A DNA stretch of 64,000 nt, from positions 62,001-126,000 of the forward strand of contig NZ_WBVQ01000001.1 in assembly GCF_008933165.1 (NCBI RefSeq), in the 5' to 3' direction. The DNA comes from Phaeocystidibacter marisrubri. Lineage in GTDB: Bacteria; Bacteroidota; Bacteroidia; Flavobacteriales; Schleiferiaceae. Each line of letters opens with the position of its first letter. The stretch's first letter is position 1. This document shows, in pieces, positions 7,801 to 16,816 of this stretch. Below the pieces are notes generated by a model, which saw only the letters and a list, made by a program, of their open reading frames with translations, did no database searches and was not told the DNA's origin. A program made the position numbers and the translations under genes.

Positions 7801-9227
7801 GCATGCGATTTACTGTAATCGACAACGATGTTGTGATTCCTACTTACACTATTGATCAGATTGATGGTCGTGATGCAAACTGTGCGATCGACTCATCTTT
7901 GCTTTATGTGAAACTGAATGCAGTTGTAATGGGTGTTGACCTTCAAGGTGCAACGTCAAGCAACAGTGCATTTACCATTTGGGACGGTGAAGGTTTCGGT
8001 GTATTTGCTGGAGGTTTGAACTTCACAGTTACAGAAGGTGATTCAATTCGTGTGATTGGTGAACTAGACGAGTACAATGGTTTGGCTCAGATTTATGCCG
8101 ACTCAATCGTTGTGATCAAGTCAGGTTCAACTCTTCCTACTCCAATGGTGATTACTTCACTTGACGAGACAACAGAATCTGAATTGGTTCGCTTCAACAA
8201 TGCAACCTTAGTTGACCCAACCCAATGGGGTAGCGGTTCATCTGGTTTCAACGTTGATATCACCAACGGTACAGATACTATCACCATGCGTGTAGATGCT
8301 GACGTAGCTGACGTTTATGCTATGCCTGCTCCAATCGGTACGTTTGATGTGATTGGTATTGGTGGTCAGTTTGACAACAGCGCTCCACGTTGTGAAGGTT
8401 ACCAGTTGTTGCCACGTTACATGGCAGACATCATCCTTCCAGAGCCACCAACTTACGATCTTCACATTTCTGAAGTGATGGCGAACAGTAATGACGCTAA
8501 TGGTTTGAATCAAGATTGGTTTGAAATCACGAACTACTCTACTACAGAGACGTACAACCTTGCGAACTTCTCATTTGATGATAACAGCGAGATTGATGGT
8601 TTGAATGTATTCCCAAGTGTGACTATCGCACCAGGTGAGGCAATCGTAGTTTGGGAAGGTAATGCTGCAGATGAGGCTAGCTTCATCGCCAACTGGAACA
8701 TCGTAAACGGTGCTCCACAAATCATCTCTGTAGATGAATTGACCAACGGTTCATTCCCAGGCTTGAGCTCATCTAGTGATGCGGTTGTATTGTACGATAG
8801 TAGCTCGAATGTAATCGAGATTTGTAAAGTAGAATACACCAGTACCATTGCAGGTTTCGCACTTGAGTTTGACACTGCTTGTGCCTTCTCTGCCTTCGCA
8901 GTGGACGGAGTGAACGGTGCCCATACAGCAAACGGTGGTGATATCGGTTCTCCGGGTAATGTTGCTCCAGGCATCGGCTTGAGTGAGGCTAACTTGGCAA
9001 ACGTTCGTGTATTCCCTAACCCAACTGCAGGTTTGGTAAACATTGAGTTGCCGTTCGAAGGAGCGAAAGACATCCGTGTGATGGATATCCGCGGTGCTGT
9101 CCTTTCAGTTGAGTCTACTCGCGAGTCTAGACTTCAGCTTGACCTTACACAGTTTGATGCAGGTGTTTACATGCTTCAGATTTCTACAGGAGACGCTCAC
9201 CGCGTAGTTCGCGTGATTCTTCAATAA
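4803..9227 (+). CDS. Very large T9SS cargo protein: cupredoxin, OB-fold repeats, Calx-beta, lamin-tail domain
   Basis: The protein has 1474 residues from ATG 4803 (signal peptide MRKLITLFTVCLGLTAVGQ). In order: a plastocyanin-like cupredoxin domain (~20-115) with ligand-like THNVDG and YECTPHAGGGM (His, Cys, His, Met); a MAM/jelly-roll-like region (~120-275); three tandem ~200-residue OB-fold-like repeats (DGDTVYIQG, YDGNAGYSFYI, FNVDVTDGTNT; ~282-885); a Calx-beta domain (~889-1014); a fourth, more diverged OB repeat (~1015-1218); a lamin-tail domain (LHISEVMANS; ~1220-1390); and a type-A sorting domain (RVFPNPTAGLVNIELP to GVYMLQIS). It is therefore probably secreted and attached to the cell surface. 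OB-fold plus lamin-tail combinations are common in secreted nuclease-associated proteins, but no nuclease catalytic domain is visible. It has its own promoter and terminator. Confidence 0.88.
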   Translation: MRKLITLFTVCLGLTAVGQTSHTVNVGGSGASFAPSSLVINAGDTVYWDCTGGTHNVDGTLATYPNNPVGFGNGAAASSPWSYWFVFNTAGTYSYECTPHAGGGMTGTITVNSNPLTGLVSQSFEGSDSWTYSISPATYNTSGDVWATVSSLSSISPSAGSSFWGIQDLNNPNGGGAFVHTMDFDVVDISGISNVYLEFDYSTIGFDGPDSIGYVIETNNGTTWGPLSQLDKNTGGSWSTVSHKLPAGTQYVRLRILAAQDGGGDYAGIDNVQLVQGPAYPLEDISALTPLDANNVPTRDGDTVYIQGTVFTIDYDGNAGYSFYIHDGTDGINVYRSSDYGTYTNPMMGDQVEVLGRVDFYNGLTEILVDSIYLVSGGNAIQAPTVVTTLDETTESELIRMNGMTLVSPSQWGSGSFNVDITDGTNTFTMRIDSDCDLSGTPAPVGTFDVIGVGSQYDNSSPYTSGYQVFPRIIEDIAYVTATLDTLSAVDANGVAVHDGDSALISGVVFTVDYDGNAGYSFYIKDATSGINIYRSSDVSGYQVALGDSIRVWGVVDQYNGLTEFVPDSIQLMKTGVDFGAPMTVTSLGETEESEFIRINNLTLVTPSQWVTSGSSFNVDVTDGTNTYTMRIDSDVNIAGTAAPVGSFDVIGVGSQFDNSSPYTSGYQILPRFTQDIIASGAVRAIEPIASVDVSDATGFPTRDGDTVAIRGVVYSIDFDGNAGYSFYMQDATGGINVYRSSDLPNYTSPMKGDSLEIVGTVDFFNGLIEVAPDTIIVLGTGAAVAAPTVHTNLGEYNEGDFVRVNGLTLVTPSQWASSGSFNVDVTDGTNTFQLRVDSDANFGSFPAPTGMFDAIGAVGQYDNSSPYLSGYQLFPRDTNDIIPAVATTPTVNFVSNSVSALESAGTIDVKLYIAPTASTSETVDLVFTIGPGVTLPGDGMITPTPNLTTGALTMTVPANGDTISFAVSIVDDALTENDEWFDVVISGASSGLTVGAIDSMRFTVIDNDVVIPTYTIDQIDGRDANCAIDSSLLYVKLNAVVMGVDLQGATSSNSAFTIWDGEGFGVFAGGLNFTVTEGDSIRVIGELDEYNGLAQIYADSIVVIKSGSTLPTPMVITSLDETTESELVRFNNATLVDPTQWGSGSSGFNVDITNGTDTITMRVDADVADVYAMPAPIGTFDVIGIGGQFDNSAPRCEGYQLLPRYMADIILPEPPTYDLHISEVMANSNDANGLNQDWFEITNYSTTETYNLANFSFDDNSEIDGLNVFPSVTIAPGEAIVVWEGNAADEASFIANWNIVNGAPQIISVDELTNGSFPGLSSSSDAVVLYDSSSNVIEICKVEYTSTIAGFALEFDTACAFSAFAVDGVNGAHTANGGDIGSPGNVAPGIGLSEANLANVRVFPNPTAGLVNIELPFEGAKDIRVMDIRGAVLSVESTRESRLQLDLTQFDAGVYMLQISTGDAHRVVRVILQ
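5650..8440 (+). repeat. Four in-gene repeats of about 600 nt encoding OB-like modules
   Basis: Modules begin near 5650, 6240, 6850 and 7845. The first three keep near-identical nucleotide blocks such as GGTTACAGCTTCTACAT (5760 and 6973 regions), which indicates recent internal duplication. The fourth is separated from them by the Calx-beta domain and has diverged. Confidence 0.8.
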
Positions 9228-9248
9228 GTAGACATACTTTATATAGAA

Positions 9249-9286
9249 AGCCGTTCCTCGAAAGGGGAGCGGCTTTTTTTTTGCTG
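9249..9286 (+). terminator. Rho-independent terminator (copy 1 of an identical pair)
   Basis: AGCCGTTCC pairs with GGAGCGGCT around a CTCGAAAGG-type centre, followed by nine T. The 38-nt element is identical to the one at 11465-11502. Confidence 0.88.
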
Positions 9287-9756
9287 TTAACTGTTAGCCG
9301 GTGTATTGCAACTGTTGGCTAGTGGCAGCGAGTATCTATGTGTAGTTACGCTTCAGAACGGTTTCTACTTAGGTGCTTAGCGGCTGTTGATGCTCTTTGC
9401 GGCCAACTCGTGGACTTTCGCAATTGGCATGAAGTGAAGGGTTACGTGGTTTTTCTCAATTGATTTTCGGATGCAAGACTGATACGGAGTTGTGATATCG
9501 CTCCTTGTGTTTATGAATTGGGGTTGTGCAGATATTTGTCCTGACTGGGAATATTTATTTCACATAAAGTTGAATATTATTCATAAAACTATAGGAAATA
9601 ACACTGTATTTACATGTTGTCTATGGGATTAATCCTACAGAAAACGTATAACTATTTGCGTTTTAAATGGATGAGATTTATTGTCGTAAAACAGGAATAT
9701 TATAGGTTAAAGAAAAATGGATGTATAGCTTTATTTAAATTTTTAAAATCTCTCTT
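9287..9756. other. Intergenic region with AT-rich 3' half
   Basis: There is no coding signal on either strand. From about 9540 onward the sequence is strongly AT-rich and leads into the next gene. TAGCTTTA at 9726-9733 matches the -7 consensus TAnnTTTG at 7 of 8 positions, 24 nt before the start codon, and is the best promoter candidate. Confidence 0.5.
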
Positions 9757-11442
9757 ATGAAAAAATTATCAAGATTATTAACAGCGTTAGCCTTAGTATT
9801 GGGGATGCAGGGCTATTCTGCTATTACGGACACTTACGGAGATAACTTTGCCGTAGTAAGAACTACTACTTCTACTACAGGTAGCATAAGTTCTCTAACG
9901 AGGTATCAACTCTCAGGTCTTGCATCTGGTTGGTATACCGTAAAGGCTGTTGAGTCTGGGCCGTACATGAGTAATGCTAGAATTACTGATAGCCAGTATA
10001 TCTATGGTCAAGATGGACAAATGTTTATTTCGGGAAACAAGTCCATTGGTATCCGATTTGACTACGATCTTCCATCTTGGAATTGCATTAATTCTACGAT
10101 CACGATTGAAATTCGCAATTATTTGGGAACTCTGGTTGTGTCAAAGAATATCAATGTTGTAGTGACATTGAAGCGAGATTGTGCATGGTTTAATGAGGAG
10201 ATTAATTCTAATTATGCCGTTCCAAAACCGCTTGTAAACTTCGGTGTATTGTATGATGGAAGTGACCGTACGTATTATGCGGCTCAAGATGGGTCAAGCG
10301 TGGCACTTCATTATGCTAGCTCTTCATCATTCGGTAAGTGTGTGTCTTCTAGTGGGAGCTATTTCACCTTGTCTTCAACAGGTACAAACTTCCAAATCAA
10401 CGGTTCTACCATTTACATGATTGGTAACAACAACAAAATCTACAAGGCAGATATTGATGCGGCGAATGGAACGTATACGTATAGTTTTGCCAATGGCAAT
10501 GAACTAGAAGTTAGAGCAGGTTCTGATATTCAAGTAAGTCCTGTTGGCAACATCTTTTACATTGGTACAGACAACAAGGTGCGTGTAATTACGGGACCGG
10601 CCGGTTGGCAGCATGCTCCGGTATTGCAGCAAGCTATTGATGCTCGTTCTGGATCAGACCTTGTTTTTGGTGATGGCAAACTGTTCTATGTTGGAACAGA
10701 TAACTATATCCATTACTTAACCTACAATCACACCATTAATGAGTGGTTGTCATACATCGCAAATACGTATGCAATTGCTCCAAAGGCAAATACAGAAATG
10801 GCTTATGGTGATGGTTATTTGTTCTATATCGGTACTGATAACAAAATGCATTATATCGATGGTCCAAATAGTACGGATCAAGGTGTTATGAATTCTAGTG
10901 CTCCTAACGCATATGTATCTGGTAGAATGGGGATGGAGTATTTCAATGGTCGAGTACAATACTTTACTTCTGATCGCAAGAGCTTTGGTCTAGATTGGAA
11001 CGGAAGTTCATGGTCATATGCTACTCCAGATTACTGTGTTCAAGGTCGTGTTGGGACTGACCTTAGCTTAGGTAGCGGATTGATGATATTTGTCAATGAT
11101 CACGATCGTGCCTTGGATGCTTTCAAGTGGAACAACACAGGTTGTAAAACAGACGGGAATGCACAGCGTCCAATTGGACATACTTACAAAGACCATGACC
11201 TTAATTTGGCAAGCGTAGAATTGTATCCGAACCCGACAACTAATGGGTTGGTGAACCTAACATCTGCCACATCAGGTAGCTATACTATTTCATCTGTTGA
11301 TGGAAGAGTTGTTATGGAAGGAACAGTTTCTGTAGCTGGTACTCATGAGGTTCAAGTTCAAGACCTTCAGAAAGGAGTTTATATTTTGAACTGGCAAGGA
11401 GATAATGGCGTTGCTGATGTGCAGCGTATCGTTGTCCAGTAA
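9757..11442 (+). CDS. Secreted T9SS cargo protein with propeller-like repeats
   Basis: The protein has 561 residues. The signal peptide (MKKLSRLLTALALVLGMQGY) is followed by an immunoglobulin-like region of ~120 residues. Then come at least four repeats with the core IGTDNK or VGTDNY (IFYIGTDNKVRVI, LFYVGTDNYIHYL, LFYIGTDNKMHYI), spaced ~50-60 residues apart, as in tachylectin- or fucolectin-like beta-propellers. The C-terminus is a type-A sorting domain (VELYPNPTTNGLVNL to KGVYILNW). It is probably a surface-exposed binding protein; carbohydrate binding is inferred from the repeat type only. It is a single-gene unit between two terminators, with a long AT-rich upstream region and a decayed gene downstream, which fits an accessory acquisition. 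Confidence 0.8.
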   Translation: MKKLSRLLTALALVLGMQGYSAITDTYGDNFAVVRTTTSTTGSISSLTRYQLSGLASGWYTVKAVESGPYMSNARITDSQYIYGQDGQMFISGNKSIGIRFDYDLPSWNCINSTITIEIRNYLGTLVVSKNINVVVTLKRDCAWFNEEINSNYAVPKPLVNFGVLYDGSDRTYYAAQDGSSVALHYASSSSFGKCVSSSGSYFTLSSTGTNFQINGSTIYMIGNNNKIYKADIDAANGTYTYSFANGNELEVRAGSDIQVSPVGNIFYIGTDNKVRVITGPAGWQHAPVLQQAIDARSGSDLVFGDGKLFYVGTDNYIHYLTYNHTINEWLSYIANTYAIAPKANTEMAYGDGYLFYIGTDNKMHYIDGPNSTDQGVMNSSAPNAYVSGRMGMEYFNGRVQYFTSDRKSFGLDWNGSSWSYATPDYCVQGRVGTDLSLGSGLMIFVNDHDRALDAFKWNNTGCKTDGNAQRPIGHTYKDHDLNLASVELYPNPTTNGLVNLTSATSGSYTISSVDGRVVMEGTVSVAGTHEVQVQDLQKGVYILNWQGDNGVADVQRIVVQ

Positions 11443-11464
11443 GAATACGTTCTTATAACTGCAG

Positions 11465-11502
11465 AGCCGTTCCTCGAAAGGGGAGCGGCTTTTTTTTTGC
11501 TG
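11465..11502 (+). terminator. Rho-independent terminator (copy 2 of an identical pair)
   Basis: It is base-for-base the same 38-nt hairpin and T-run as 9249-9286, while the surrounding sequence differs. Confidence 0.88.
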
Positions 11503-11559
11503 ATTGCAGACCTACGGATAAAGACTCACATGATGAGTGGTGTTTTAGGTGAACTGCTC

Positions 11560-12200
11560 ATGAGTGATGTGTTTGGATTTCTCATTTTGTTCCATTTCGT
11601 CACATTCTGTTTCCCATCGCGTTGCGCGACCGTCTGGGTATACGGTTACCTAAGGGGCAAGAGGAGTTATTGAGACTAATGATCTATCACTATAGAGGAT
11701 GATGAGGTTCCCATCGATGCGATAGAGGAGGCTCCACTTCATAAGGTGGAGGATCTTGCCAAAGAGTCGACATTTCAGATGGAAAGATCATCTCAGAAAA
11801 GATCAACTCCCATTTCAGAGGAACGAAGTACTTCGAAAACAGTAAATAGTAAGGGGAGAGAGCGGCAGAGGAGAGAACAGCGGAGAAGGCTTCCGAAGCA
11901 GATGAGGATTACAGCCACTGGAGAACCGGGTTAAGTCTGTTTTTAACTTTGGTCAGTATGTTCTTTTCAATAGCGTCGGTTATTATCCAAATAACCTGAC
12001 TATTGGGAGGGGCTCCTGCGGCCTTCTTAGCAGGCTTTGCCCTCTTGGCATTAGCCTTCGCTTATTTATTGCTGCGCTACGATCGCAAGCACGCACCTCG
12101 TGAAACGATGTTCATGAAGCTAACCTTCAGTGTGTTCTTCTTGGCTCCAGTTGCGTGCGGTATTGCTGTTCTAAGGTTGTTGGCGGACCTCAGACATCAG
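11560..12200 (+). pseudogene. Decayed small membrane-protein gene with multiple frameshifts and stops
   Basis: Pieces of one plausible protein can be joined across frames. It starts at ATG 11560 with MSDVFGFLILFHFVTF. A frame change near 11600 gives LFPIALRDRLGIRLPKGQ, and another near 11693 gives DDEVPIDAIEEAPLHKVED. A third near 11770 gives SDGKIISEKINSHFRG. Stops follow (TAG TAA at 11847-11852). The same frame then reads DYSHWRTGLSLFLTLVSM, a TGA at 11997-11999, and a second hydrophobic stretch, LAGFALLALAFAYLLL, then LTFSVFFLAPVACGIAVL. The reconstruction would be about 210 residues: an N-terminal membrane segment, an acidic cytoplasmic part and two or three C-terminal membrane segments. 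The family is not recognised. The 3' end runs into a tandem repeat. Confidence 0.55.
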
Positions 12201-12224
12201 TCACCTGTCACCCGTCACCAACCC

Positions 12225-12296
12225 CTAAAACTCCTAAAACCACTTAAACCCCTAAAACCCCTTAAACTCCTACAACTTCTCAACCTCTCAAACCAA
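12225..12296. repeat. Degenerate 9-bp tandem repeat, eight units
   Basis: The units are CTAAAACTC, CTAAAACCA, CTTAAACCC, CTAAAACCC, CTTAAACTC, CTACAACTT, CTCAACCTC and TCAAACCAA. A shorter GTCACC-type repeat precedes it (about 12200-12220). It abuts the 3' end of leuS. It is intergenic and not conserved as protein. Confidence 0.8.
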
Positions 12297-12301
12297 CTCT
12301 A

Positions 12302-15049
12302 CTACCCCACAACAATATTCACAATTCGTCCCGGTACTACAATCACCTTGCGAACCTGAACGCCTTCGAGCCATTTCTCAGAACGCTCGTCGGCCATGAC
12401 AGCTTCTTCAATGCCTTTACGGTCAAGATCTGCTGGAACGGAGATGTTGTAACGAGTCTTGCCGTTGAACTGTACAGGGTACTCAATGGAACTTTCTACC
12501 AAGTACTCTTCGTTGTGCACTGGGTAGGGCTGTTGGGTAACACTTGGGTCGTTGCCCAATACACTCCACAATTCTTCTGCGGTATGCGGCGCGAAAGGAG
12601 AGAGGAGAATGGTCAGCTCTTTCAAGATGCTGCGCTTGTTGCACTTCAAGCTCGTGAGTTCGTTTACGCAAATCATAAACGCACTAACTGAAGTGTTGAA
12701 AGAGAAGTTCTCAATGTCTTCGTTCACTTTCTTGATACAAGTGTGAAGGGCTTTCAACTCTTCAGCAGTCGGTTGTTCATCACTGATATTGTTGAACAAG
12801 CGCTCTACCTTCTTCAAGAAGTTGCTTACACCCGTAATACCCTTGGTGTCCCACGGCTTACTTTGCTCAATCGGGCCCAAGAACATTTCGTACATGCGAA
12901 GGACATCGGCACCGTGTTCCTCGACGATGAGGTCAGGGTTCACAACGTTGTACTTCGACTTCGACATTTTTTCAACCTCGCGACCTACTTTGTAAACGCC
13001 GTCTTCCAACTCGAATTCAGCATTCGCATATTCAGCATTCCAAGATTTGAACGCATCGATGTCCAATTCATCCTTGTCGTTCAACATAGAAATATCGGCG
13101 TGTAATCGGCTTACTTCGCGATTTCCAACCAATCCTTTTGAAACAAATGTGTTGCTTCCTTTCAAGCGATAAACAAAGGCACTCACACCCTGGATCATCC
13201 CTTGATTCACCAACTTTTTGAATGGCTCTTGTGTGTTCACATAGCCACGGTCGGCCAAGAACTTATGCCAGAAACGAGCGTAGAGGAGGTGACCTGTGGC
13301 ATGTTCGGAACCGCCAACGTATAAATCGACGTTCTCCCAGTAGTCCACGTTTTCTTTAGAAGCGAACTCGGTGTGGTTCCCTGCATCCATATAGCGCAGG
13401 TAGTACCAGCTAGAGCCCGCCCAACCCGGCATGGTGGTGGTTTCAAGTGGGTGGCCTTCCGGTGTTTTCCAATTGTTAGCTCGCGCCAATGGTGGTTCGC
13501 CGTCTTCCGTTGGAAGATATTTGTCTACTTCTGGAAGGGTGAGCGGAAGTTGATCATCACTCAAGGTCTTTGGAATGCCATTTTCGTAATACACCGGAAT
13601 GGGTTCCCCCCAATAGCGCTGTCTACCAAAAATGGCATCGCGTAAACGGTAATTCGTTTGGCCTTTGCCAATGCCTTTGCCTTCAATTTCAGCAATGGCT
13701 TTGGCAATGGCTTCTTTTACTTGAAGTCCATTCAGGAAGTCGCTGTTCATCAACGCACCTTCCTTAGCGTCTACCGCTGCTTCTTGCACATCACCGCCTT
13801 CTACAACCTGAACAATTGGAAGTCCGAATTCACGTGCGAAGGCGTGGTCGCGGGAGTCGTGTCCTGGAACGGCCATAACCGCACCTGTACCGTAACCCGC
13901 TAGGACGTAATCCCCAATCCATACAGGCACTTTTTCGCCAGAGAACGGGTGAACAACAAACGCACCTGTAAAGGCGCCGGTCACGCTTTTGGTATCCATC
14001 ATACGGTCGCGTTCAGAACGACGAGCCGCTTTTTCTTTATACGCTTCAACCTCTGCTTTTTGAGCATCGGTTGTAATTACATCTACCAACTCGTGCTCTG
14101 GTGCCATCACCATAAAAGTCACGCCAAAAATGGTGTCGGGACGTGTGGTAAATACTTCGATGGTTTCATCGTGGCCATCAATGGCAAAGTGAACACTCGC
14201 TCCTTTGGATTTTCCAATCCAGTTGCGCTGTGTTTCTTTCAAGGCTTCGCTCCAATCAATGGTGTCTAGTCCTTGGAGAAGGCGTTCAGCGTAAGCCGAG
14301 ATACGCATGCTCCACTGCATCATTTTCTTTTGAACAACAGGGAATCCACCACGCTCTGAAACACCGTCTTTTACTTCGTCGTTAGCAAGCACAGTGCCGA
14401 GCTCTGGACACCAGTTTACCATAGATTCTGAACGGTATGCCAAACGATAGTTGAGTAGGGTTTCGCTCTGCTGAACTTCGTCCATTGCTTTCCATTCTTC
14501 CGCAGTAAACGAAAGAGGTTCAGAGCAATGAGCGTTGATTCCCGCTGTACCCTTGCTTTCAAATGCAGAAACTAATTCCGCGATATCGCGTGCTTTATCG
14601 GCGTCCACATCGTACCATGAATGGAACAGTTGGATGAAGATCCACTGTGTCCACTTGTAGAATTTCGGATTGCTGGTTCGTACTTCACGGTTCCAGTCGA
14701 ATGAAAAACCAATGCGGTCAAGCTGCTTGCGATAACGCTGAATGTTGTTTTCAGTAGTAATGGCAGGATGCTGACCTGTTTGAATGGCGTATTGCTCTGC
14801 CGGGAGTCCAAAGGAATCGTATCCCATAGGATGCAACACATTGAATCCCTTGTGACGTTTGAAACGCGCATAGATGTCACTGGCGATGTATCCCAGTGGG
14901 TGGCCAACGTGTAACCCTGCTCCAGATGGATACGGGAACATGTCAAGTACGTAGAACTTCGGTTTATCCGAATTCTCTTCTGCCGCATACGTGTTGTTAG
15001 CGGCCCAATACTGTTGCCATTTGGCATCTATATCGCGATGGTTTTCCAT
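12302..15049 (-). CDS. leuS: Leucyl-tRNA synthetase
   Basis: Charges tRNA-Leu in the cytoplasm. From ATG 15049 it is 915 residues, normal for LeuRS. The class-I signature is seen as HVGH (after [10 protein letters not shown]) and the second as KMSKSKYN. The editing (CP1) domain lies between them (TTRPDTIFG and the [17 protein letters not shown] threonine-rich and Asp regions), and an anticodon-binding domain is C-terminal. The longer frame from 15088 adds 13 residues absent from the family, and [15 protein letters not shown] is the usual beginning. It lies head-to-tail with the ABC permease gene upstream, 61 nt away, where CGAAAATA at 15068-15075 gives a near-consensus -7 element on the minus strand. 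Confidence 0.97.
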   Translation of the reverse strand: MENHRDIDAKWQQYWAANNTYAAEENSDKPKFYVLDMFPYPSGAGLHVGHPLGYIASDIYARFKRHKGFNVLHPMGYDSFGLPAEQYAIQTGQHPAITTENNIQRYRKQLDRIGFSFDWNREVRTSNPKFYKWTQWIFIQLFHSWYDVDADKARDIAELVSAFESKGTAGINAHCSEPLSFTAEEWKAMDEVQQSETLLNYRLAYRSESMVNWCPELGTVLANDEVKDGVSERGGFPVVQKKMMQWSMRISAYAERLLQGLDTIDWSEALKETQRNWIGKSKGASVHFAIDGHDETIEVFTTRPDTIFGVTFMVMAPEHELVDVITTDAQKAEVEAYKEKAARRSERDRMMDTKSVTGAFTGAFVVHPFSGEKVPVWIGDYVLAGYGTGAVMAVPGHDSRDHAFAREFGLPIVQVVEGGDVQEAAVDAKEGALMNSDFLNGLQVKEAIAKAIAEIEGKGIGKGQTNYRLRDAIFGRQRYWGEPIPVYYENGIPKTLSDDQLPLTLPEVDKYLPTEDGEPPLARANNWKTPEGHPLETTTMPGWAGSSWYYLRYMDAGNHTEFASKENVDYWENVDLYVGGSEHATGHLLYARFWHKFLADRGYVNTQEPFKKLVNQGMIQGVSAFVYRLKGSNTFVSKGLVGNREVSRLHADISMLNDKDELDIDAFKSWNAEYANAEFELEDGVYKVGREVEKMSKSKYNVVNPDLIVEEHGADVLRMYEMFLGPIEQSKPWDTKGITGVSNFLKKVERLFNNISDEQPTAEELKALHTCIKKVNEDIENFSFNTSVSAFMICVNELTSLKCNKRSILKELTILLSPFAPHTAEELWSVLGNDPSVTQQPYPVHNEEYLVESSIEYPVQFNGKTRYNISVPADLDRKGIEEAVMADERSEKWLEGVQVRKVIVVPGRIVNIVVG

Positions 15050-15110
15050 GAGCTCAATTTGTGCCCGCGAAAATAACGCATTCCGCACGGAGTCTCAAGC
15101 TTTCAGGCGC

Positions 15111-15926
15111 TTATCGCAAATCTCTCTTGGTAGTCAACAGATTGTTCACAAAGAGCAAGATGACTGCCCAAACAGCACCGAGAGCCAAGGTCTGCGGGTC
15201 AACGTGATCTGGAGTGAGTTGGAAGATGTATTTCCCAAACGGTACAGGGACAACATCCCACGAAATGGTGACAGGTAAATATGTGTGCACCTCTGATTCA
15301 TTCCAAAGGTTGATTCCCCAAAATGTTGGAACCAAAACGTAGAGATAGACAAGGAATAATAAGATAGTCAGACCCACTTTCCGAAACACGTTGATGAAGA
15401 GCATCGCCAAATTGAGCTGGAGAAAAACGTGTAATGCATAACCATACACGAAATCCATATGTCCAGTTACACTGGACCAAGAGGTGTCGCTCGACAACAT
15501 GTATCCCACTGTCAATCCCATAGCAATGAGGAGTGCAGTGCTCAATAGCGTTAATGTGAGCAACAGAATTTCCTTGGAAATGAAGTATTCCGTTCTACTC
15601 ATCCCATCTATGATGTTTTGACGAATGGTTTTCTCCTCCCATTCTTGTCCCACGTTCACAATGACTATGATGGAGAGCAAGAGCGTCATGAGTTTGTAGA
15701 CATACGTCAAATTGTGCCATAAATCGGTGAAGCTAAAGATGGGTAGCATGCTCGCATCAAACCCCAAATTGGTGTACAGTTCTGCTCCTTGTTCAGCAAT
15801 CCAGGAGATGGCCTCGTTAAAGCCAAACGGAACGGCTATAAAGGCGATCAACCAAAGTCCCATCATCCACTTGAAATAGCGAGACTTGCTCAGTTTGAGC
15901 CATTCTATAGAGAATAATCGCATCAT
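15111..15926 (-). CDS. ABC-2 type transporter permease
   Basis: The protein has 271 residues with about six hydrophobic segments and a cytoplasmic N-terminus (RLFSIEWLKLSKSRYFKWM), typical of ABC-2 permeases. The conserved EWEEKTIRQNIIDGMSR segment between the first transmembrane helices is characteristic. It overlaps the upstream ATPase gene by four bases (ATGA) and so forms one exporter with it. The substrate is unknown. Confidence 0.88.
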   Translation of the reverse strand: MMRLFSIEWLKLSKSRYFKWMMGLWLIAFIAVPFGFNEAISWIAEQGAELYTNLGFDASMLPIFSFTDLWHNLTYVYKLMTLLLSIIVIVNVGQEWEEKTIRQNIIDGMSRTEYFISKEILLLTLTLLSTALLIAMGLTVGYMLSSDTSWSSVTGHMDFVYGYALHVFLQLNLAMLFINVFRKVGLTILLFLVYLYVLVPTFWGINLWNESEVHTYLPVTISWDVVPVPFGKYIFQLTPDHVDPQTLALGAVWAVILLFVNNLLTTKRDLR

Positions 15927-16816
15927 GATTGTGATTTCAAGAGTTCGAGGAACTTCTCCTCCAATGTATTTCTTCTTTCGGCCAATTGGGAGAGGATTAA
16001 CCCTTTGTCCATCATGCTTTTGTTGATCTCACTGCCTGAAATAGATGGGTCAATTTGAACGAGAAAGGCGTTATCGGTCGGTTTAATGCCCTTCACAAAA
16101 GAGGTTTCTGAAAGGGCGGCTTGTAGGGCATCTAGATCCTCTGAAGCCAATTCCCATCCGCCGTTTCCAGCGAGATCAGCAGCAACATTTCCCTTGTGGA
16201 TACACTTACCGCTTTGTAGAACAGCATATTCGCTGCATACCTTTTGAACTTCGTCTAGCAAGTGAGAGGCTAGTATGATGGTCTTGCCACTCGCCGCAAT
16301 CTCTGTGATCAGTCGGCGTATATCGTGTATCCCTTCTGGGTCCAATCCATTGGTGGGTTCATCCAAGATCAATACATCGGGATCCGCTACTAAAGCAGAT
16401 GCAATGGCCAAGCGTTGCTTCATCCCTAAACTATAGTTCTTAAATGGATCTCGACCTCTTTCGCCTAAACCTACAAATTGCAGGACTTCGTCAATTCGAT
16501 CCAGTCCTTTTTCCTTGATCTTTGCCGCAATTTTTAAGTTTTGCGCACCTGACAAATGAGGATAAAAGATGGGTTGTTCCAGAATTGCGCCTACTTTTTT
16601 ACGGGCAGAACTCCCGCTGATCCCATCAAACCAGGTGAAGTTGCCCAGTGTTGGACGAATCACGCCAAGTACCATTCCCAATGTGGTCGTTTTTCCACTA
16701 CCGTTTGGGCCGAGAAGTCCGAAGACTTCACCGGATGGAATGGAAAGGTTGAGTTCGTTTACGGCCGTAATTCGGCCGTATCTCTTGGTTAGAGATGCAG
16801 TTTCGAGTACGGTCAT
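15923..16816 (-). CDS. ABC transporter ATP-binding protein (ABC-2 exporter partner)
   Basis: The protein has 297 residues with all nucleotide-binding motifs: Walker A GLLGPNGSGKTT, signature YSLGMKQRL, Walker B DVLILDEPTNGLDPEG and the H-loop (ILASHLLDE). The ~80-residue C-terminal extension after the core is of the kind found in drug, bacitracin or copper-type ABC-2 ATPases. It is translationally coupled to the permease (ATGA overlap) and overlaps the lipoprotein gene upstream by four bases, so the three minus-strand genes form one operon. Confidence 0.93.
   Translation of the reverse strand: MTVLETASLTKRYGRITAVNELNLSIPSGEVFGLLGPNGSGKTTTLGMVLGVIRPTLGNFTWFDGISGSSARKKVGAILEQPIFYPHLSGAQNLKIAAKIKEKGLDRIDEVLQFVGLGERGRDPFKNYSLGMKQRLAIASALVADPDVLILDEPTNGLDPEGIHDIRRLITEIAASGKTIILASHLLDEVQKVCSEYAVLQSGKCIHKGNVAADLAGNGGWELASEDLDALQAALSETSFVKGIKPTDNAFLVQIDPSISGSEINKSMMDKGLILSQLAERRNTLEEKFLELLKSQS

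Noticed and set aside
12225-12296. Possible CRISPR-like repeat array
   Set aside because: The units are 9 bp, contiguous and degenerate with no spacers, so it is a simple tandem repeat.
12003-12359. 118-residue plus-strand ORF with Lys/Leu/Pro-rich C-terminus
   Set aside because: It begins inside a decayed gene, reads through the 9-bp repeat and runs into the 3' end of leuS on the other strand.
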